Below are positions 32,070 to 41,748 of a stretch of DNA of 64,000 nt, in pieces (the first letter of the stretch is position 1; each line of letters opens with the position of its first letter). The notes beneath the pieces were generated by a model that was given only the letters and a program-made list of their open reading frames with translations, ran no database searches and was not told the origin of the DNA. This stretch comes from Bradyrhizobium sp. CB2312 (GTDB taxonomy: Bacteria; Pseudomonadota; Alphaproteobacteria; Rhizobiales; Xanthobacteraceae), in the NCBI RefSeq assembly GCF_029714425.1, contig NZ_CP121668.1, positions 4,547,501 through 4,611,500 of the forward strand. Reading direction: 5' to 3'. A program made the translations under genes and the position numbers.

Positions 32070-33071
32070 TCACTGCACGTCCATCTGCAGCCCTTCCTTC
32101 TGGATGATGCCGGCGAACTTCTTCGTCTCGGCGTCCACGAAGGCGGCGAACTGCTCCGGCGTGCCGTAGTCGGCGCGAGCGCCCATGGCGGCGATCTGCT
32201 TCTTGATGTCGTCGCGCTCCAGCATCGCCTTGACCTGGAGATTGACCGCGTCGAGCACGGGCGCGGGGACGCCCTTCGGCAGGAAGACGGAGAACCACGA
32301 CGACACGTCGAAATTGGCGAGCTCCGGCGCGCTCTCGCGCATGGTCGGCAGGTCCTTCGCGAGGTCGCTGCGCTCCGGCGTGGTCACGCAAAGGCCGGTC
32401 AGGGTGCCGTTCTGCACCTGCGGCAGGCTCGGATAGAGATTGTCGAACAGGATCTGGATGTCGCCGGCAAGCGCGGCCTGGAGCGCGGGACCGGCGCCGC
32501 GGAACGGGATGTGTGTCATCCTCAAGCCGGTGAGCTGGAGGAACCAGGCGCCGGTGAGGTGAGGGCTCTGGCCGACGCCGGAGGAGGCGTAGCTGAGCTT
32601 GTCCGGATTGGCCTTCAGATACGCGATCAGCTCGGCAATCGACTTGATGCCGGTCTTCGGATGCGCCGAGACGATGTTCGGTATCCGGATCATGTTGGAG
32701 ACCGGCTGGAGCTGGTCCGGCTTGTAGGTGAGGTTCTTGAAGATGCTGTAGGCGATGGCGTTCGGACCAGGATTGCCGATCAGGATGGTGTGTCCGTCAG
32801 GCTTGGCGCGGACCGCCTCGGCCGTGCCGATCGTGCCGCCGCCGCCAGAGCGGTTTTCCACGACGGCCGACTGGCCCCAGGCGGTTTGCAGATGCGCGGC
32901 CAAGAGCCGGCCCATCACGTCGGTCGAGCCGCCGGCCGCGGCCGGCACGATGATGCGGACGTTCTCGGTGGGCTTCCAGTCGGCCAGGCTCGATCGCGGC
33001 AGGATCGCCGCGGCCGAGAGGCCGGCAGCGGCGGTCAGCACGCGACGGCGAGACAACAAACGATTGGGCAC
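32070..33071 (-). CDS. Bug/TctC-family tripartite tricarboxylate substrate-binding protein
   Basis: 333 residues from GTG 33071, with GGGAG upstream. A twin-arginine signal (RLLSRRRVLTAAAGLSAAAI) targets the periplasm. The Bug fold follows: VRIIVPAAAGGSTDVMGRLL, then VVENRSGGGGTIGTAEAVRA and the conserved PFRGAGPALQAALAGDIQ. These proteins bind carboxylates and often work with TctAB permeases; none is adjacent, as is usual for the many orphan Bug genes in this group. Confidence 0.88.
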   Translation of the reverse strand: MPNRLLSRRRVLTAAAGLSAAAILPRSSLADWKPTENVRIIVPAAAGGSTDVMGRLLAAHLQTAWGQSAVVENRSGGGGTIGTAEAVRAKPDGHTILIGNPGPNAIAYSIFKNLTYKPDQLQPVSNMIRIPNIVSAHPKTGIKSIAELIAYLKANPDKLSYASSGVGQSPHLTGAWFLQLTGLRMTHIPFRGAGPALQAALAGDIQILFDNLYPSLPQVQNGTLTGLCVTTPERSDLAKDLPTMRESAPELANFDVSSWFSVFLPKGVPAPVLDAVNLQVKAMLERDDIKKQIAAMGARADYGTPEQFAAFVDAETKKFAGIIQKEGLQMDVQ

Positions 33072-33188
33072 GAATCCACTCCCTGCTTCTTGTTTTGAAG
33101 GGAGCGTAGGGAAGGCCGCGCGCAACGGCAAGTCGCACGCGCCTGCAAGCGCCGCGCGCGCAGCGGCAGGACGCCGCAGGCTGAAGGA

Positions 33189-33674
33189 TCAGTTAAAGCT
33201 CAGCAGCTTGAACAGCGGCGTGAGGTAGTTCATCTCCTGGCCCGACGTCGTCGTGGTGCGGCTGATGAAGTCGAAGATCTTGCCGTCCTGGAGGCCGTAA
33301 TTCGCAAGGCGGCGCACGCGCCGGTTCTTGTCGAAATAGATCGCGATCACGCGTTGATCGACCACCTTCTGATTCATGAAGGCGACGGGACGCTCCGAGC
33401 GCTGCGAGATATAGTAGAACACTTCGCCGTCGAGGGTCGCGACCGTGGAGGGCGTGCCCATCACGATCAGCACCTGGTCCTGGCTCGCGCCGATCGGAAT
33501 CTGCTCCAGCGCGCCGGGCGGAAGGATGTAGCCCTTCTGGAATTGCTCGCCGGTGCAGCCCGCGAGCGCTACGCCGACCAGGGCCGCGGCGGCGGCCATG
33601 CGCAAGCCGCGCCAGCGTGCATGAAGGCCGCGCGGCTGGCTGGCGCGCAGGCTGGTCTGGTTCGTTATCGTCAT
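33189..33674 (-). CDS. bamE: BamE/SmpA-family outer-membrane assembly lipoprotein
   Basis: 161 residues from ATG 33674. The signal peptide ends in a lipobox (VGVALAGCTG). The SmpA/OmlA domain follows: ILPPGALEQIPIGASQDQVL, VMGTPSTVATLDGEVFYYIS and DKNRRVRRLANYGLQDGK. BamE stabilises the BAM complex that inserts outer-membrane proteins. It is divergent from the CBP3-type chaperone gene across 98 bases, a conserved pairing in alphaproteobacteria. Confidence 0.9.
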   Translation of the reverse strand: MTITNQTSLRASQPRGLHARWRGLRMAAAAALVGVALAGCTGEQFQKGYILPPGALEQIPIGASQDQVLIVMGTPSTVATLDGEVFYYISQRSERPVAFMNQKVVDQRVIAIYFDKNRRVRRLANYGLQDGKIFDFISRTTTTSGQEMNYLTPLFKLLSFN

Positions 33675-33772
33675 AGCGGAACTGATTCCGTCCCCTTGCG
33701 TCGCGCGAGGCGCTGAAGTACCGGGCGGAGGCTCTGAATGCAACACGCGCGCGCCCGCTTGCGGAAACCACA

Positions 33773-34324
33773 ATGCTTTGGCCGTTCAATCACTTCAGGA
33801 AACCCCGGCTAACCCCGGCCGGCACCATTGAAGCCATCTATGGCATGATCGTGACGCAGGCGCGAGAACCCATATTTTACCGCGACTTGGGCGTGTCCGA
33901 TACGGTTAACGGGCGTTTCGACCTGTTGCTGCTGCATCTCTGGCTGGTGCTGCGCCGCCTGCGCACGGTCCAGGGCGCCACCGAGCTGTCGCAGGCGCTG
34001 TTCGACCGCTTCTGCGAGGACATGGACGACAATCTGCGCGAGATGGGGGTCGGCGACCAGATCGTGCCGAAGCGGATGCGGGCCTTTGGCGAGGCGTTTT
34101 ACGGCCGGGTGCAAGCCTACGACCAGGCGATCGAAGCTGGCGGTGAGGCACTGGCGGCGGCGATCTGCAAGAATATCTTGAATGGGTCCGGTCTGGACCA
34201 CGCACGGCGGCTCGCGGCTTACGCCCGGGCAACGGAGGCCGATCTCGCCCGGACCGGCGAGGCCGCGCTGCTGCGCGCGTCCTTCAAGTTTCCCCCGGCG
34301 CTTTCCGAGGATGTCACGCCATGA
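33773..34324 (+). CDS. Ubiquinol-cytochrome c chaperone (CBP3-like)
   Basis: 183 residues. The family motif reads YRDLGVSDTVNGRFDLLLLH, with DRFCEDMDDNLREMGVGDQI and RMRAFGEAFYGRVQAY. Mitochondrial CBP3 helps assemble cytochrome b; the bacterial members are assumed to act on the bc1 complex. The stop overlaps the start of the DUF177 gene (ATGA), so the two are coupled. Confidence 0.88.
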   Translation: MLWPFNHFRKPRLTPAGTIEAIYGMIVTQAREPIFYRDLGVSDTVNGRFDLLLLHLWLVLRRLRTVQGATELSQALFDRFCEDMDDNLREMGVGDQIVPKRMRAFGEAFYGRVQAYDQAIEAGGEALAAAICKNILNGSGLDHARRLAAYARATEADLARTGEAALLRASFKFPPALSEDVTP

Positions 34325-34890
34325 GCCGACCGCACACCGGAGCCCAGCCCGATCCCTGGCGGGCCCCCGTCATCGTCGCACAGATTCCAGACACTGGCCT
34401 CTATCGCGAACTCGAGGCGTCGACCGCCGAGCGGCAGGCCATGGCGGAGCTCGCTGGCCTTCGCGAGATCCTGTCTGCCAAGGCCAGCTTCGACGTCGTG
34501 CCGAAAAGCGGCGGCCGCTACCATGTCACGGGCCAGGTCCGCGCGCGGATCGGCCAGACCTGCGTGGTGACGCTCGATCCGATCGAGAACGAGATCGAGG
34601 AGGAGGTGGACCTGATGTTCGCCCCCGAGGCCGAGGCGCGGCGCCTTGCCGACCTGATCGAGGAGGGCCAGGACGACGAGGAGCCTCCGGAGGTCGCCGA
34701 TCCGCCAGAAGCGATCGTTGGCGGCATCATCGATCTCGGCCGGCTCGCCACCGACGCGCTGTTCCTGGCGATCGACCCCTATCCCCGCAAGCAGGGGGCC
34801 GTGTTCGAGGCGGAGGTCACCGCTCCCGATCCGGAGGATCATCCGTTCGCGGCGCTGAAGGCGCTTCAGGATGAGAAGAAAGGCCGATAG
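34321..34890 (+). CDS. DUF177 (YceD) family protein
   Basis: 189 residues. The core reads RYHVTGQVRARIGQTCVVTL followed by PIENEIEEEVDLMFAPEAEA and a C-terminal YPRKQGAVFEAE. YceD proteins are linked to 23S rRNA processing or accumulation. In many bacteria yceD precedes rpmF and plsX; here rpmF is not seen, and 298 bases separate it from plsX. Translation is coupled to the upstream gene by the ATGA overlap. Confidence 0.85.
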   Translation: MSRPHTGAQPDPWRAPVIVAQIPDTGLYRELEASTAERQAMAELAGLREILSAKASFDVVPKSGGRYHVTGQVRARIGQTCVVTLDPIENEIEEEVDLMFAPEAEARRLADLIEEGQDDEEPPEVADPPEAIVGGIIDLGRLATDALFLAIDPYPRKQGAVFEAEVTAPDPEDHPFAALKALQDEKKGR

Positions 34891-35188
34891 ATCGGCGTTT
34901 CCACGTGAGCGCCTTGCGAGGGGACGCGAGGCGGTTGCCGGGATGGTTTGAAGAGCGGTCTCATCTATTTGATTTTATTGTGTTTTATCTCGAATTTGAC
35001 CGCCCGCCAGCCGATCGTCCTGAATGCAAAAGGCTGGGGGCAAGAGGTTGTTTCGGGATAACAAAACGCTATTGTCGCGCCGCGGTCCGGGTGCGGCGGG
35101 GCGCTTGGCCGGTCGCCAAATCGATGGCGAACCCATTTCGCGGCCCCGCTCGTTCAAGACCGCACCAGACCAGGTTTCCAGGACTTTC

Positions 35189-36250
35189 ATGCTAAGCAAG
35201 GTTCGCATCGCGCTGGACGCCATGGGGGGCGACGCCGGCGCCGCCGTGGTCATTCCAGGCGCTGCCATTTCGCTTGGCAGGCATCGCAACACCGAATTCC
35301 TGCTGGTCGGGGACCGCGCCAGGATCGAGCCCGAACTCGAGAAGCATCCCGCCCTCAAGGCCGCTTCGAAGACCATCCATACCGACGTCGCCGTGAGCGG
35401 TTCGGACAAGCCGAGCCAGGCGCTGCGGCGCGGCCGCAGGACCTCCTCGATGTGGCTTGCCATCGACGCGGTGAAGAAGGGCGAGGCGGATGTCGCGGTT
35501 TCTGCCGGCAATACCGGCGCGCTGATGGCGATGTCGCGTTTCCACCTGCGCACGCTGCCGGGCATCGACCGCCCGGCCATCACCGCGATATGGCCGACCA
35601 GGCGCGGTGAATCCGTCGTGCTCGACCTCGGCGCCACCATCGGCGGCGACGCGCGGCATCTGGTGGCGCTTGCGGTGATGGGCGCGGCCATGGCGAGCGT
35701 GCAGTTCAACAAGCCGCGCCCGACGGTCGGCCTGCTCAACATCGGGACCGAGGAAATCAAGGGGCATGAGGAGATCCGCGAGGCCGGTGAAATCCTGCGT
35801 GCGCGGAACCTGCCGGAACTCGACTATATCGGCTTCATCGAGGGCGATGGCATTGGCAAAGGGCTGGCCGACGTCATCGTGACCGAAGGCTACAGCGGCA
35901 ATATCGCGCTCAAGGCCGCCGAGGGAACCGCGCGGCAGATGGCGGAATTACTCCGCAACGAGATGCAACGGAGCTGGCTGTCCAAGCTCGGCTATCTCTT
36001 TGCCCGCAGCGCTTTCCAGGCCCTGCGCAACAAGATGGACCCCAACAAGTCCAACGGCGGGGTGTTGCTGGGGCTCAACGGACTGGTGGTCAAAAGCCAT
36101 GGCGGAATCAACGCCGAAGGCTTTGCCTATGCGATCGATGTTGGCTATGAGATGGCTCACTACGATCTCCTGAACAAGATCAATCAGATGCTCAACCGCG
36201 AGGGTGGTGCACTCAATTCCGTGCAGTCCGCGCAGGAGGCTGTTTCGTGA
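35189..36250 (+). CDS. plsX: Phosphate acyltransferase PlsX
   Basis: 353 residues from ATG 35189. Motifs [55 protein letters not shown] and [17 protein letters not shown] identify PlsX, which makes acyl-phosphate from acyl-ACP for phospholipid synthesis. An in-frame open stretch upstream shows no family homology. The stop overlaps the fabH GTG start (GTGA). Confidence 0.94.
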   Translation: MLSKVRIALDAMGGDAGAAVVIPGAAISLGRHRNTEFLLVGDRARIEPELEKHPALKAASKTIHTDVAVSGSDKPSQALRRGRRTSSMWLAIDAVKKGEADVAVSAGNTGALMAMSRFHLRTLPGIDRPAITAIWPTRRGESVVLDLGATIGGDARHLVALAVMGAAMASVQFNKPRPTVGLLNIGTEEIKGHEEIREAGEILRARNLPELDYIGFIEGDGIGKGLADVIVTEGYSGNIALKAAEGTARQMAELLRNEMQRSWLSKLGYLFARSAFQALRNKMDPNKSNGGVLLGLNGLVVKSHGGINAEGFAYAIDVGYEMAHYDLLNKINQMLNREGGALNSVQSAQEAVS

Positions 36251-37227
36251 CTCAAATTCGTTCGGTCGTGCTCGGCTGCGGCTCCTACCTGCCGGAGCAG
36301 GTGGTGACCAACGCCCAACTGGCGGCGCGTATCGACACGTCCGACGAGTGGATCGTGCAGCGCACCGGCATTCGGGAGCGGCACATCGCGGCCGAGGGCG
36401 AGTTCACCTCGCATTTGGCGATCAAGGCGGCGCAGGCCGCGCTCACCGATGCCGGCATCGACGCGCAGTCGATCGACCTGATCGTGCTGGCGACCTCGAC
36501 GCCCGACAACACTTTTCCCGCGACCGCCGTCGCCGTGCAGCATGGACTCGGCATCAACCATGGCGCCGCGTTCGATCTCCAGGCTGTGTGCTCGGGCTTC
36601 GTGTTCGCGCTCGCCACCGCGGACAATTTCCTGCGCACCGGCGCCTTCAAGCGCGCGCTGGTGATCGGCGCGGAGACCTTCTCGCGCATCCTCGACTGGA
36701 ACGATCGCGGTACCTGCGTGCTGTTCGGCGACGGCGCCGGCGCGGTGGTGCTGGAGGCGCAGGAGCAACCGGGCAAGGCCGCGACCGACCGCGGCGTGGT
36801 GACCACGCATCTGCGCTCCGACGGCCGCCACAAGGCAAAGCTGTTCGTCGACGGCGGACCGTCCTCGACCCAGACCGTCGGCCATCTGCGCATGGAGGGC
36901 CGCGAGGTCTTCAAGCATGCGGTCGGCATGATCACCGACGTGATCGTCGATGCCTTCGAGGCGACCGGGCTCAATGCCGACAGCATCGACTGGTTCGTGC
37001 CGCACCAGGCCAACAAGCGAATCATCGACGCCTCCGCGCACAAGCTTCATATCGCACCGCAGAAGGTGGTGCTGACGGTGGACCGTCACGGCAACACCTC
37101 GGCGGCTTCTATCCCGCTGGCGCTGTCGGTGGCGCGCAAGGACGGCCGCATCAAGCGCGGCGACCTGGTGCTGCTGGAAGCGATGGGCGGCGGCTTCACC
37201 TGGGGCTCCGCGCTGGTGCGCTGGTAG
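36247..37227 (+). CDS. fabH: 3-oxoacyl-ACP synthase III (FabH)
   Basis: 326 residues from GTG 36247. The Cys-His-Asn triad is complete: [25 protein letters not shown] and [15 protein letters not shown]. It starts fatty-acid elongation by condensing acetyl-CoA with malonyl-ACP. It is translationally coupled to plsX, and ihfA follows after 132 bases. Confidence 0.96.
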   Translation: MTQIRSVVLGCGSYLPEQVVTNAQLAARIDTSDEWIVQRTGIRERHIAAEGEFTSHLAIKAAQAALTDAGIDAQSIDLIVLATSTPDNTFPATAVAVQHGLGINHGAAFDLQAVCSGFVFALATADNFLRTGAFKRALVIGAETFSRILDWNDRGTCVLFGDGAGAVVLEAQEQPGKAATDRGVVTTHLRSDGRHKAKLFVDGGPSSTQTVGHLRMEGREVFKHAVGMITDVIVDAFEATGLNADSIDWFVPHQANKRIIDASAHKLHIAPQKVVLTVDRHGNTSAASIPLALSVARKDGRIKRGDLVLLEAMGGGFTWGSALVRW

Positions 37228-37359
37228 CGACAGTCAATAAAATTTTGCCCGAATCAGCGCCGATTATCGATGCGTCTGCATTGATGAGCGCTGTTGACCG
37301 CCGTGCCGTAAGCTCATAATTTCAGACAACAATTGTTCGCCGTGATGTGGGGCAGGGCG

Positions 37360-37701
37360 ATGACTGATCAAAGTAAAACCGTAACGCGTGTCGATCTCTG
37401 CGAAGCCGTCTACCAGAAGGTGGGGCTGTCGCGCACGGAATCGTCCGCCTTCGTGGAACTCGTGCTGAAGGAGATCACCGATTGCCTCGAGAAGGGCGAG
37501 ACGGTGAAGCTGTCCTCGTTCGGTTCCTTCATGGTGCGCAAGAAGGGTCAGCGTATCGGCCGTAACCCGAAGACCGGCACCGAAGTGCCGATCTCGCCGC
37601 GGCGGGTGATGGTGTTCAAGCCGTCGGCGATTCTGAAGCAGCGAATCAACTCCCAACACCGTACCAACGGCGATGGCAGCAAGGTTCAACCGGAGGCGTA
37701 A
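37360..37701 (+). CDS. ihfA: Integration host factor subunit alpha
   Basis: 113 residues from ATG 37360. The HU/IHF fold is seen in [20 protein letters not shown], the DNA arm [20 protein letters not shown] and the ending [18 protein letters not shown] bends DNA in replication, recombination and transcription, and is the usual helper of phage integrases of the kind found 2.6 kb downstream. Confidence 0.95.
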   Translation: MTDQSKTVTRVDLCEAVYQKVGLSRTESSAFVELVLKEITDCLEKGETVKLSSFGSFMVRKKGQRIGRNPKTGTEVPISPRRVMVFKPSAILKQRINSQHRTNGDGSKVQPEA

Positions 37702-37725
37702 TCGCCCGCGGAAAGGATTTGGCAT

Positions 37726-38301
37726 TTGGACAAGGCGCCGGATGCGTTCCGAACCATCAGCGAAGTAGCGCAGGAACTCGACATTCCGCAGCACGTGCTG
37801 CGATTCTGGGAGACCCGTTTCTCCCAGATCAAGCCGATGAAGCGCAGCGGCGGCCGCCGCTACTATCGCCCCGACGACGTCGACCTGCTCAAGGGCATCC
37901 GCCGTCTGCTCTACGGCGAGGGCTACACCATCCGCGGCGTGCAGCGGATCCTCAAGGAGCATGGCGTCAAGTCGGTGCAGGGCCTCGCAGATGGGGCAGC
38001 CGCCGTCTCGTTCGGGGCGATCGAGGATGCCATCGGCCAGAGCCTGATGGAGCCGGACGACGAGGCGCCCATCAAGGGCATCACTGACGCCGACGATGAC
38101 GACTACCAGGGGGATGAGGAGGAAGGCATCGACTTCCGCTTCACGGAGGTCGACGACGAGGAAATTCTCACCACCTTCCGCAAGGGCGGCGCCGCTGTGC
38201 CGGCCGGCCCCAGTGCGCTGGACCGCGAGCGGCTGGGCCGGGCGCTCGCCGACCTCGTCGCCTGCCGGGAGATGCTTGACCAGGCGCTGAAGGACGGGTG
38301 A
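37726..38301 (+). CDS. MerR-family transcriptional regulator
   Basis: 191 residues from TTG 37726. The N-terminal helix-turn-helix ([40 protein letters not shown]) and [20 protein letters not shown] are MerR-like. The middle is strongly acidic (residues about 105-150), and a short basic/hydrophobic helix ends the protein. It is a conserved companion of plsX-fabH-ihfA in alphaproteobacteria; ligand unknown. Confidence 0.85.
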   Translation: MDKAPDAFRTISEVAQELDIPQHVLRFWETRFSQIKPMKRSGGRRYYRPDDVDLLKGIRRLLYGEGYTIRGVQRILKEHGVKSVQGLADGAAAVSFGAIEDAIGQSLMEPDDEAPIKGITDADDDDYQGDEEEGIDFRFTEVDDEEILTTFRKGGAAVPAGPSALDRERLGRALADLVACREMLDQALKDG

Positions 38302-38427
38302 GGGCGCCTTTCGCCGGCTTTGCGGGCAGTTCCGGGGGCATCGGCCTTAGGCCTATTGGAGAGAGCCGCCAAAATGGTGCGACCTCGCCTTGCGCAACGC
38401 GGCGATCCTAGCTAATGGAACGGCATT

Positions 38428-38505
38428 CGGAGCGTGGCGCAGCCCGGTTAGCGCACTAGTCTGGGAGACTAGGGGTCGGAGGTTCAAATCCTCTCGCTCC
38501 GACCA
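38428..38505 (+). tRNA. tRNA-Pro (GGG)
   Basis: A cloverleaf is readable: acceptor CGGAGCG/CGCTCCG, D arm GCGC...GCGC, anticodon stem CTAGT/ACTAG with loop CTGGGAG (anticodon GGG), T arm GGAGG-TTCAAAT-CCTCT, and an encoded ACCA end. Its 3' part is the left attachment core of the integrated element; the gene remains intact. Confidence 0.96.
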
Positions 38506-38506
38506 A
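38460..38506 (+). repeat. attL core (47 bp)
   Basis: Begins TCTGGGAGACTAGGGGTC in the anticodon loop and ends CTCCGACCAA just past the tRNA. Identical over 47 bases to 58417-58463. It is the crossover region for the integrase. Confidence 0.93.
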
Positions 38507-38542
38507 ATTCTCAAATAGTTTCAATGTCATTTCGGGCGGTCG

Positions 38543-38628
38543 GTTTGCACCGAGCCGCCCGTTTGCAGATGGTTTGCAATTTTTGTTCGTCGGACGTTCC
38601 GGCGCCGCCCCCCGAATCGGCGTTTGCA
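38543..38628 (+). repeat. GTTTGCA repeats beside attL (candidate integrase arm sites)
   Basis: Four direct copies of GTTTGCA at 38543, 38561, 38572 and 38622, all inside the element within 125 bases of the attL core. The same heptamer recurs twice on the inner side of attR. Tyrosine integrases use such arm-type sites. Confidence 0.6.
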
Positions 38629-38686
38629 AGCGCTTGAATTCTTGTCTCCGTCCTGCAACTTGCGGTAAGTCAATGGGGGGAGATTC

Positions 38687-40291
38687 GTGGCCGAGCCGCT
38701 GAACATTCGTAAGATCATTCAAGAACTGCTGGCCGGGCGCATGCGTGTGCCGAACTTCCAGCGGGGCTTCGTCTGGGATCCGGAGCGCGTCGCCTACCTA
38801 ATGGACAGCATCTACAAAGGCTATCCGTTCGGCTCAATTTTGCTCTGGCGCACGAAACAAGAGTTGACCCACGAGCGCGACCTCGGACCCTTCCATCTCC
38901 CTCAGAATGACCCCGAATATCCGACGGACTACATCCTCGACGGCCAGCAGCGCATCACGTCCATCTTTGGTGTTTTCCAGACGGAGATTGAGCTGGAAGA
39001 CAAGCCGCTCTGGGCGAAAATTTACTACGACATGAAGGCCAGCGAGAACGCGCAGGAGTCATCGTTCACCGCACTGGAGGACGAAGAAGTCATTAAGCAT
39101 CAGCATTTCCCGATCGGCTGTCTGTTCGACCCAGTTCTCTACCGAAAGGAAACCACCGACTACGACGACCCCACCATTGCGCGGCTCGACAAAATCCAGG
39201 CGCGCTTCAAGGAAGCCCTTATCCCGGTCCAAACCATTACGACCGAGGACAAGACCGCCGTCGCCATCGTTTTCGAACGCGTCAATCAAAGGGGCGTTGA
39301 GCTTGATACTGTCCAGCTCCTGAGCGCTTGGACGTGGAGTGGTGACTTCGACCTCAACCAGCGTTTCGAAGAGCTGGCCGCCGACCTGACCCCGTTCGGC
39401 TTCAAGGACGTGGGCGGCGACAAGGACCTCCTGTTAAGGTGTTGTAGTGCGGTTATGCTGCGCGACCCTTCGCCGGATTCGCTGATTTCGCTAAATGGCA
39501 CGAAGGTTCGCGAGACGTTCGACCACGTCGTTACAGGCATAAAGGGCGCCATCGACTTTTTACGCAAGAACCTGCACGTCGAGAGCCTCGACAATCTTCC
39601 CTATGTCAATCTTCTTGTTCCTCTCAGCGTGTTTTTCGCCGGTGAGCCAGACAAGCAGAAGAGGGTCACGAACAACCAGCGCAAGGAGATTCTCCGTTGG
39701 TTCTGGCACACCTGCATTCACAGGAAATATAACAGCCAGCCCATCAAGAGTCTGCGTGAGGATGTCATCGAGTTCGCCAAGCTCGCCGACGGCTCGATTA
39801 CAAAACTAACTCATCCGGAAGCCGGTCTCAGCAACCTGTTTTTCCTTAAAAACACCTTCCGTTTGAATTCCGTTGTCTCCCGAACATTCATCCTACTCCT
39901 CGCGCAGAAAGGGCCGCGCTCATTCCTGAGCGGAAACAAGATCGATCTTCGCAAAGCGCTGAAAGAATACAATCGCAACGAATTTCACCATATCCATCCC
40001 CGAAACTTCCTAAAGACCGCTAAGAATTCTGAGATCGACGATTCATGTTTGGCGAATATGTGCTTCCTCTCGCGCTCCGATAACAACAGCATCTCCGGCA
40101 GCGCCCCTAGCGATTACCGCAAGAGGATGGGCGAAGACATTGAGGATATTGAAGAGGCAAACTTCCTCCCGCCTTCAACGTGGAAGGACAATTTTGAAAC
40201 CTTCGTCGAGGAACGCTCGGTTCTTCTCACCACCTACGCCGCGCAACTACTCGGCGGCGGGACGCCGCCCAAAAGGAAGAAAGGCGCGTGA
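38687..40291 (+). CDS. DUF262 (GmrSD N-like)/DUF1524 protein
   Basis: 534 residues from GTG 38687 with GGGGGGAG upstream. The N-terminal DUF262 domain shows VPNFQRGFVWDPERVAYLMD, YPFGSILLWRT and the catalytic-like LDGQQRIT motif, as in the NTP-binding half of GmrSD. The C-terminus carries an HNH/DUF1524-like EFHHIHPRNFLKT with NMCFLSRSDNNSISG. GmrSD-type enzymes restrict modified phage DNA. This gene lies between attL and the integrase, a usual cargo site. Defence is a likely but unproven role; it could also act in other DNA transactions. Confidence 0.8.
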   Translation: MAEPLNIRKIIQELLAGRMRVPNFQRGFVWDPERVAYLMDSIYKGYPFGSILLWRTKQELTHERDLGPFHLPQNDPEYPTDYILDGQQRITSIFGVFQTEIELEDKPLWAKIYYDMKASENAQESSFTALEDEEVIKHQHFPIGCLFDPVLYRKETTDYDDPTIARLDKIQARFKEALIPVQTITTEDKTAVAIVFERVNQRGVELDTVQLLSAWTWSGDFDLNQRFEELAADLTPFGFKDVGGDKDLLLRCCSAVMLRDPSPDSLISLNGTKVRETFDHVVTGIKGAIDFLRKNLHVESLDNLPYVNLLVPLSVFFAGEPDKQKRVTNNQRKEILRWFWHTCIHRKYNSQPIKSLREDVIEFAKLADGSITKLTHPEAGLSNLFFLKNTFRLNSVVSRTFILLLAQKGPRSFLSGNKIDLRKALKEYNRNEFHHIHPRNFLKTAKNSEIDDSCLANMCFLSRSDNNSISGSAPSDYRKRMGEDIEDIEEANFLPPSTWKDNFETFVEERSVLLTTYAAQLLGGGTPPKRKKGA

Positions 40292-40345
40292 TCGCTCGCC
40301 GCTCCTTAGTGCCTCCCTCAGCAAGGGCGGAGAAAGTTTCCAGGT

Positions 40346-41395
40346 TCATGTAGTCGCGACCTTGTCCCGGTAATCCTCGAGCTTCTGGATCGCATTCGCC
40401 GCTAACACGCCCCGCCGGGCAAGATAGGCGTCAATGACGCGCTGAGCCTTGTCGACAGTCCAGGTTAGGGCTTCAGCTATCTCCGGGGCCGTGGCGCCCG
40501 ACTCAGCCAGCAACGTCGCGGCCGTGCCCCGGTTGTCGTGAAAATTCAGATCGCCAGCTCCAACCGCGTCGGAGTCCTCGCGCCAATGGTCGTTGAAGTA
40601 GCGCTTGGTGTAGGCCTTCCCCGTCGGTGTCAGCATGACCAACGCGCCGGCGCGGGGTAGGACGTCCAGGCGGGCCTTCAGCTCGCGGGTGGCAGGTATC
40701 CAGAGCATCTTGCCGGTCTTGCTGGACCGGATTTGAACGCGCTGCCCGTCGTAACGCGTCCAGGCGAACTTGCGAACGTCGCTGGCGCGCATCGCTGTAT
40801 TTCGGACCAGGATCATGGCCGTCGCCATCGCGGGGCGCGCGCTCTTGATGAACTGCTGCTGTAGCTCTTCAGACCACGTCTTGTCGGCCCGGTCGCTTTT
40901 GTAGAGCCGGTGAAAGGTCCGGATAGGGTGGTGCTTGATGCGGCGCTGCTCTTTCGCGAATGAGAGAACGCGGCACAGCGCCGACATGAGATTGTCGGCC
41001 GATCGGAGCGAGGTCTTGCCTAGCTCCTGATGCCATGCGAGGGCGTCCGCCGCGAATGCGTCGGCGTCGTCGGCATTGTTGAAAGTGTCCTCAGGCACAG
41101 TGCCCCACTTCTGCTCAATGCGCTTGAGCTTCCAGGGATACTGTTTGCGCGACTCTTCGCTCAGCGCGGCGTAAGTGCTGGACGTATCGAATAGACGAAT
41201 GAGATCGATGAGCGTTTTTTCGCTCTTCCGGCGGGTGCGCTTCTCCGCCTCGGCGTAGGTCTCGGCAAGCCGGTCGGCGTCCAGGCGAATGCCGGTGGCT
41301 CGGTGGTAGAGATAGATTTTGACCGTGCCATCCGCTTGCCGCTTGGGAACGCGGTTGATGCCCTTGAGCTTAAGCGGCTTCGGTCTTACGCGCAT
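40346..41395 (-). CDS. int: Tyrosine-family site-specific integrase
   Basis: 349 residues. The N-terminal SAM-like/core-binding part is followed by the catalytic domain with the first Arg in NTAMRASDVRKFAW, Lys in SSKTGKMLW, the HxxR box NFHDNRGTAATLL, a Trp in place of the third His (EALTW), and the nucleophile Tyr in RVIDAYLARR. All catalytic residues appear present, so it could be active. It points toward attL and its start overlaps the end of the excisionase-like gene by 26 bases. Confidence 0.93.
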   Translation of the reverse strand: MRVRPKPLKLKGINRVPKRQADGTVKIYLYHRATGIRLDADRLAETYAEAEKRTRRKSEKTLIDLIRLFDTSSTYAALSEESRKQYPWKLKRIEQKWGTVPEDTFNNADDADAFAADALAWHQELGKTSLRSADNLMSALCRVLSFAKEQRRIKHHPIRTFHRLYKSDRADKTWSEELQQQFIKSARPAMATAMILVRNTAMRASDVRKFAWTRYDGQRVQIRSSKTGKMLWIPATRELKARLDVLPRAGALVMLTPTGKAYTKRYFNDHWREDSDAVGAGDLNFHDNRGTAATLLAESGATAPEIAEALTWTVDKAQRVIDAYLARRGVLAANAIQKLEDYRDKVATT

Positions 41396-41603
41396 TCTCG
41401 GCCTTCCAGCGCTGGTAGGGGGTCAACTCTGGTTCGGATTCTGTCACAAGGCCGGATGCCCGGTCTAGGGCCGCGTCAAGGGCTTTCAGGTCCCAACGAT
41501 TGGTCCCCCGCATTGCCCTGGGGATAAGTCCTTTTTGAACCCAGCGATCAAACGCGGCCAGGGTCTTGCAGCCGCAATACTCGGCTGCTTCCTGTTTGGT
41601 CAT
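41370..41603 (-). CDS. Excisionase-like helix-turn-helix protein
   Basis: 77 residues from ATG 41603 (a GTG at 41621 is an alternative). MTKQEAAEYCGCKTLAAFDR with WVQKGLIPRAMRGTNRWDLK is the winged-helix pattern of small MerR/AlpA-type excisionases. It is directly upstream of and overlaps the integrase gene, so the pair would be co-expressed. It probably steers integrase toward excision. Confidence 0.7.
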   Translation of the reverse strand: MTKQEAAEYCGCKTLAAFDRWVQKGLIPRAMRGTNRWDLKALDAALDRASGLVTESEPELTPYQRWKAENARKTEAA

Positions 41604-41748
41604 TCCGCGTCTTGCCTGCACGTCGCAAAATCCCGATCGCTTTCGACAATGTGCCTATAGCGTTGAGATCGAGGACTTCGTGTGGAAAATGGCGATCAGA
41701 TGAGTTACGGCACGCTAGATCGCGCGTAAGGCGAATTTGAGGGGCGGA

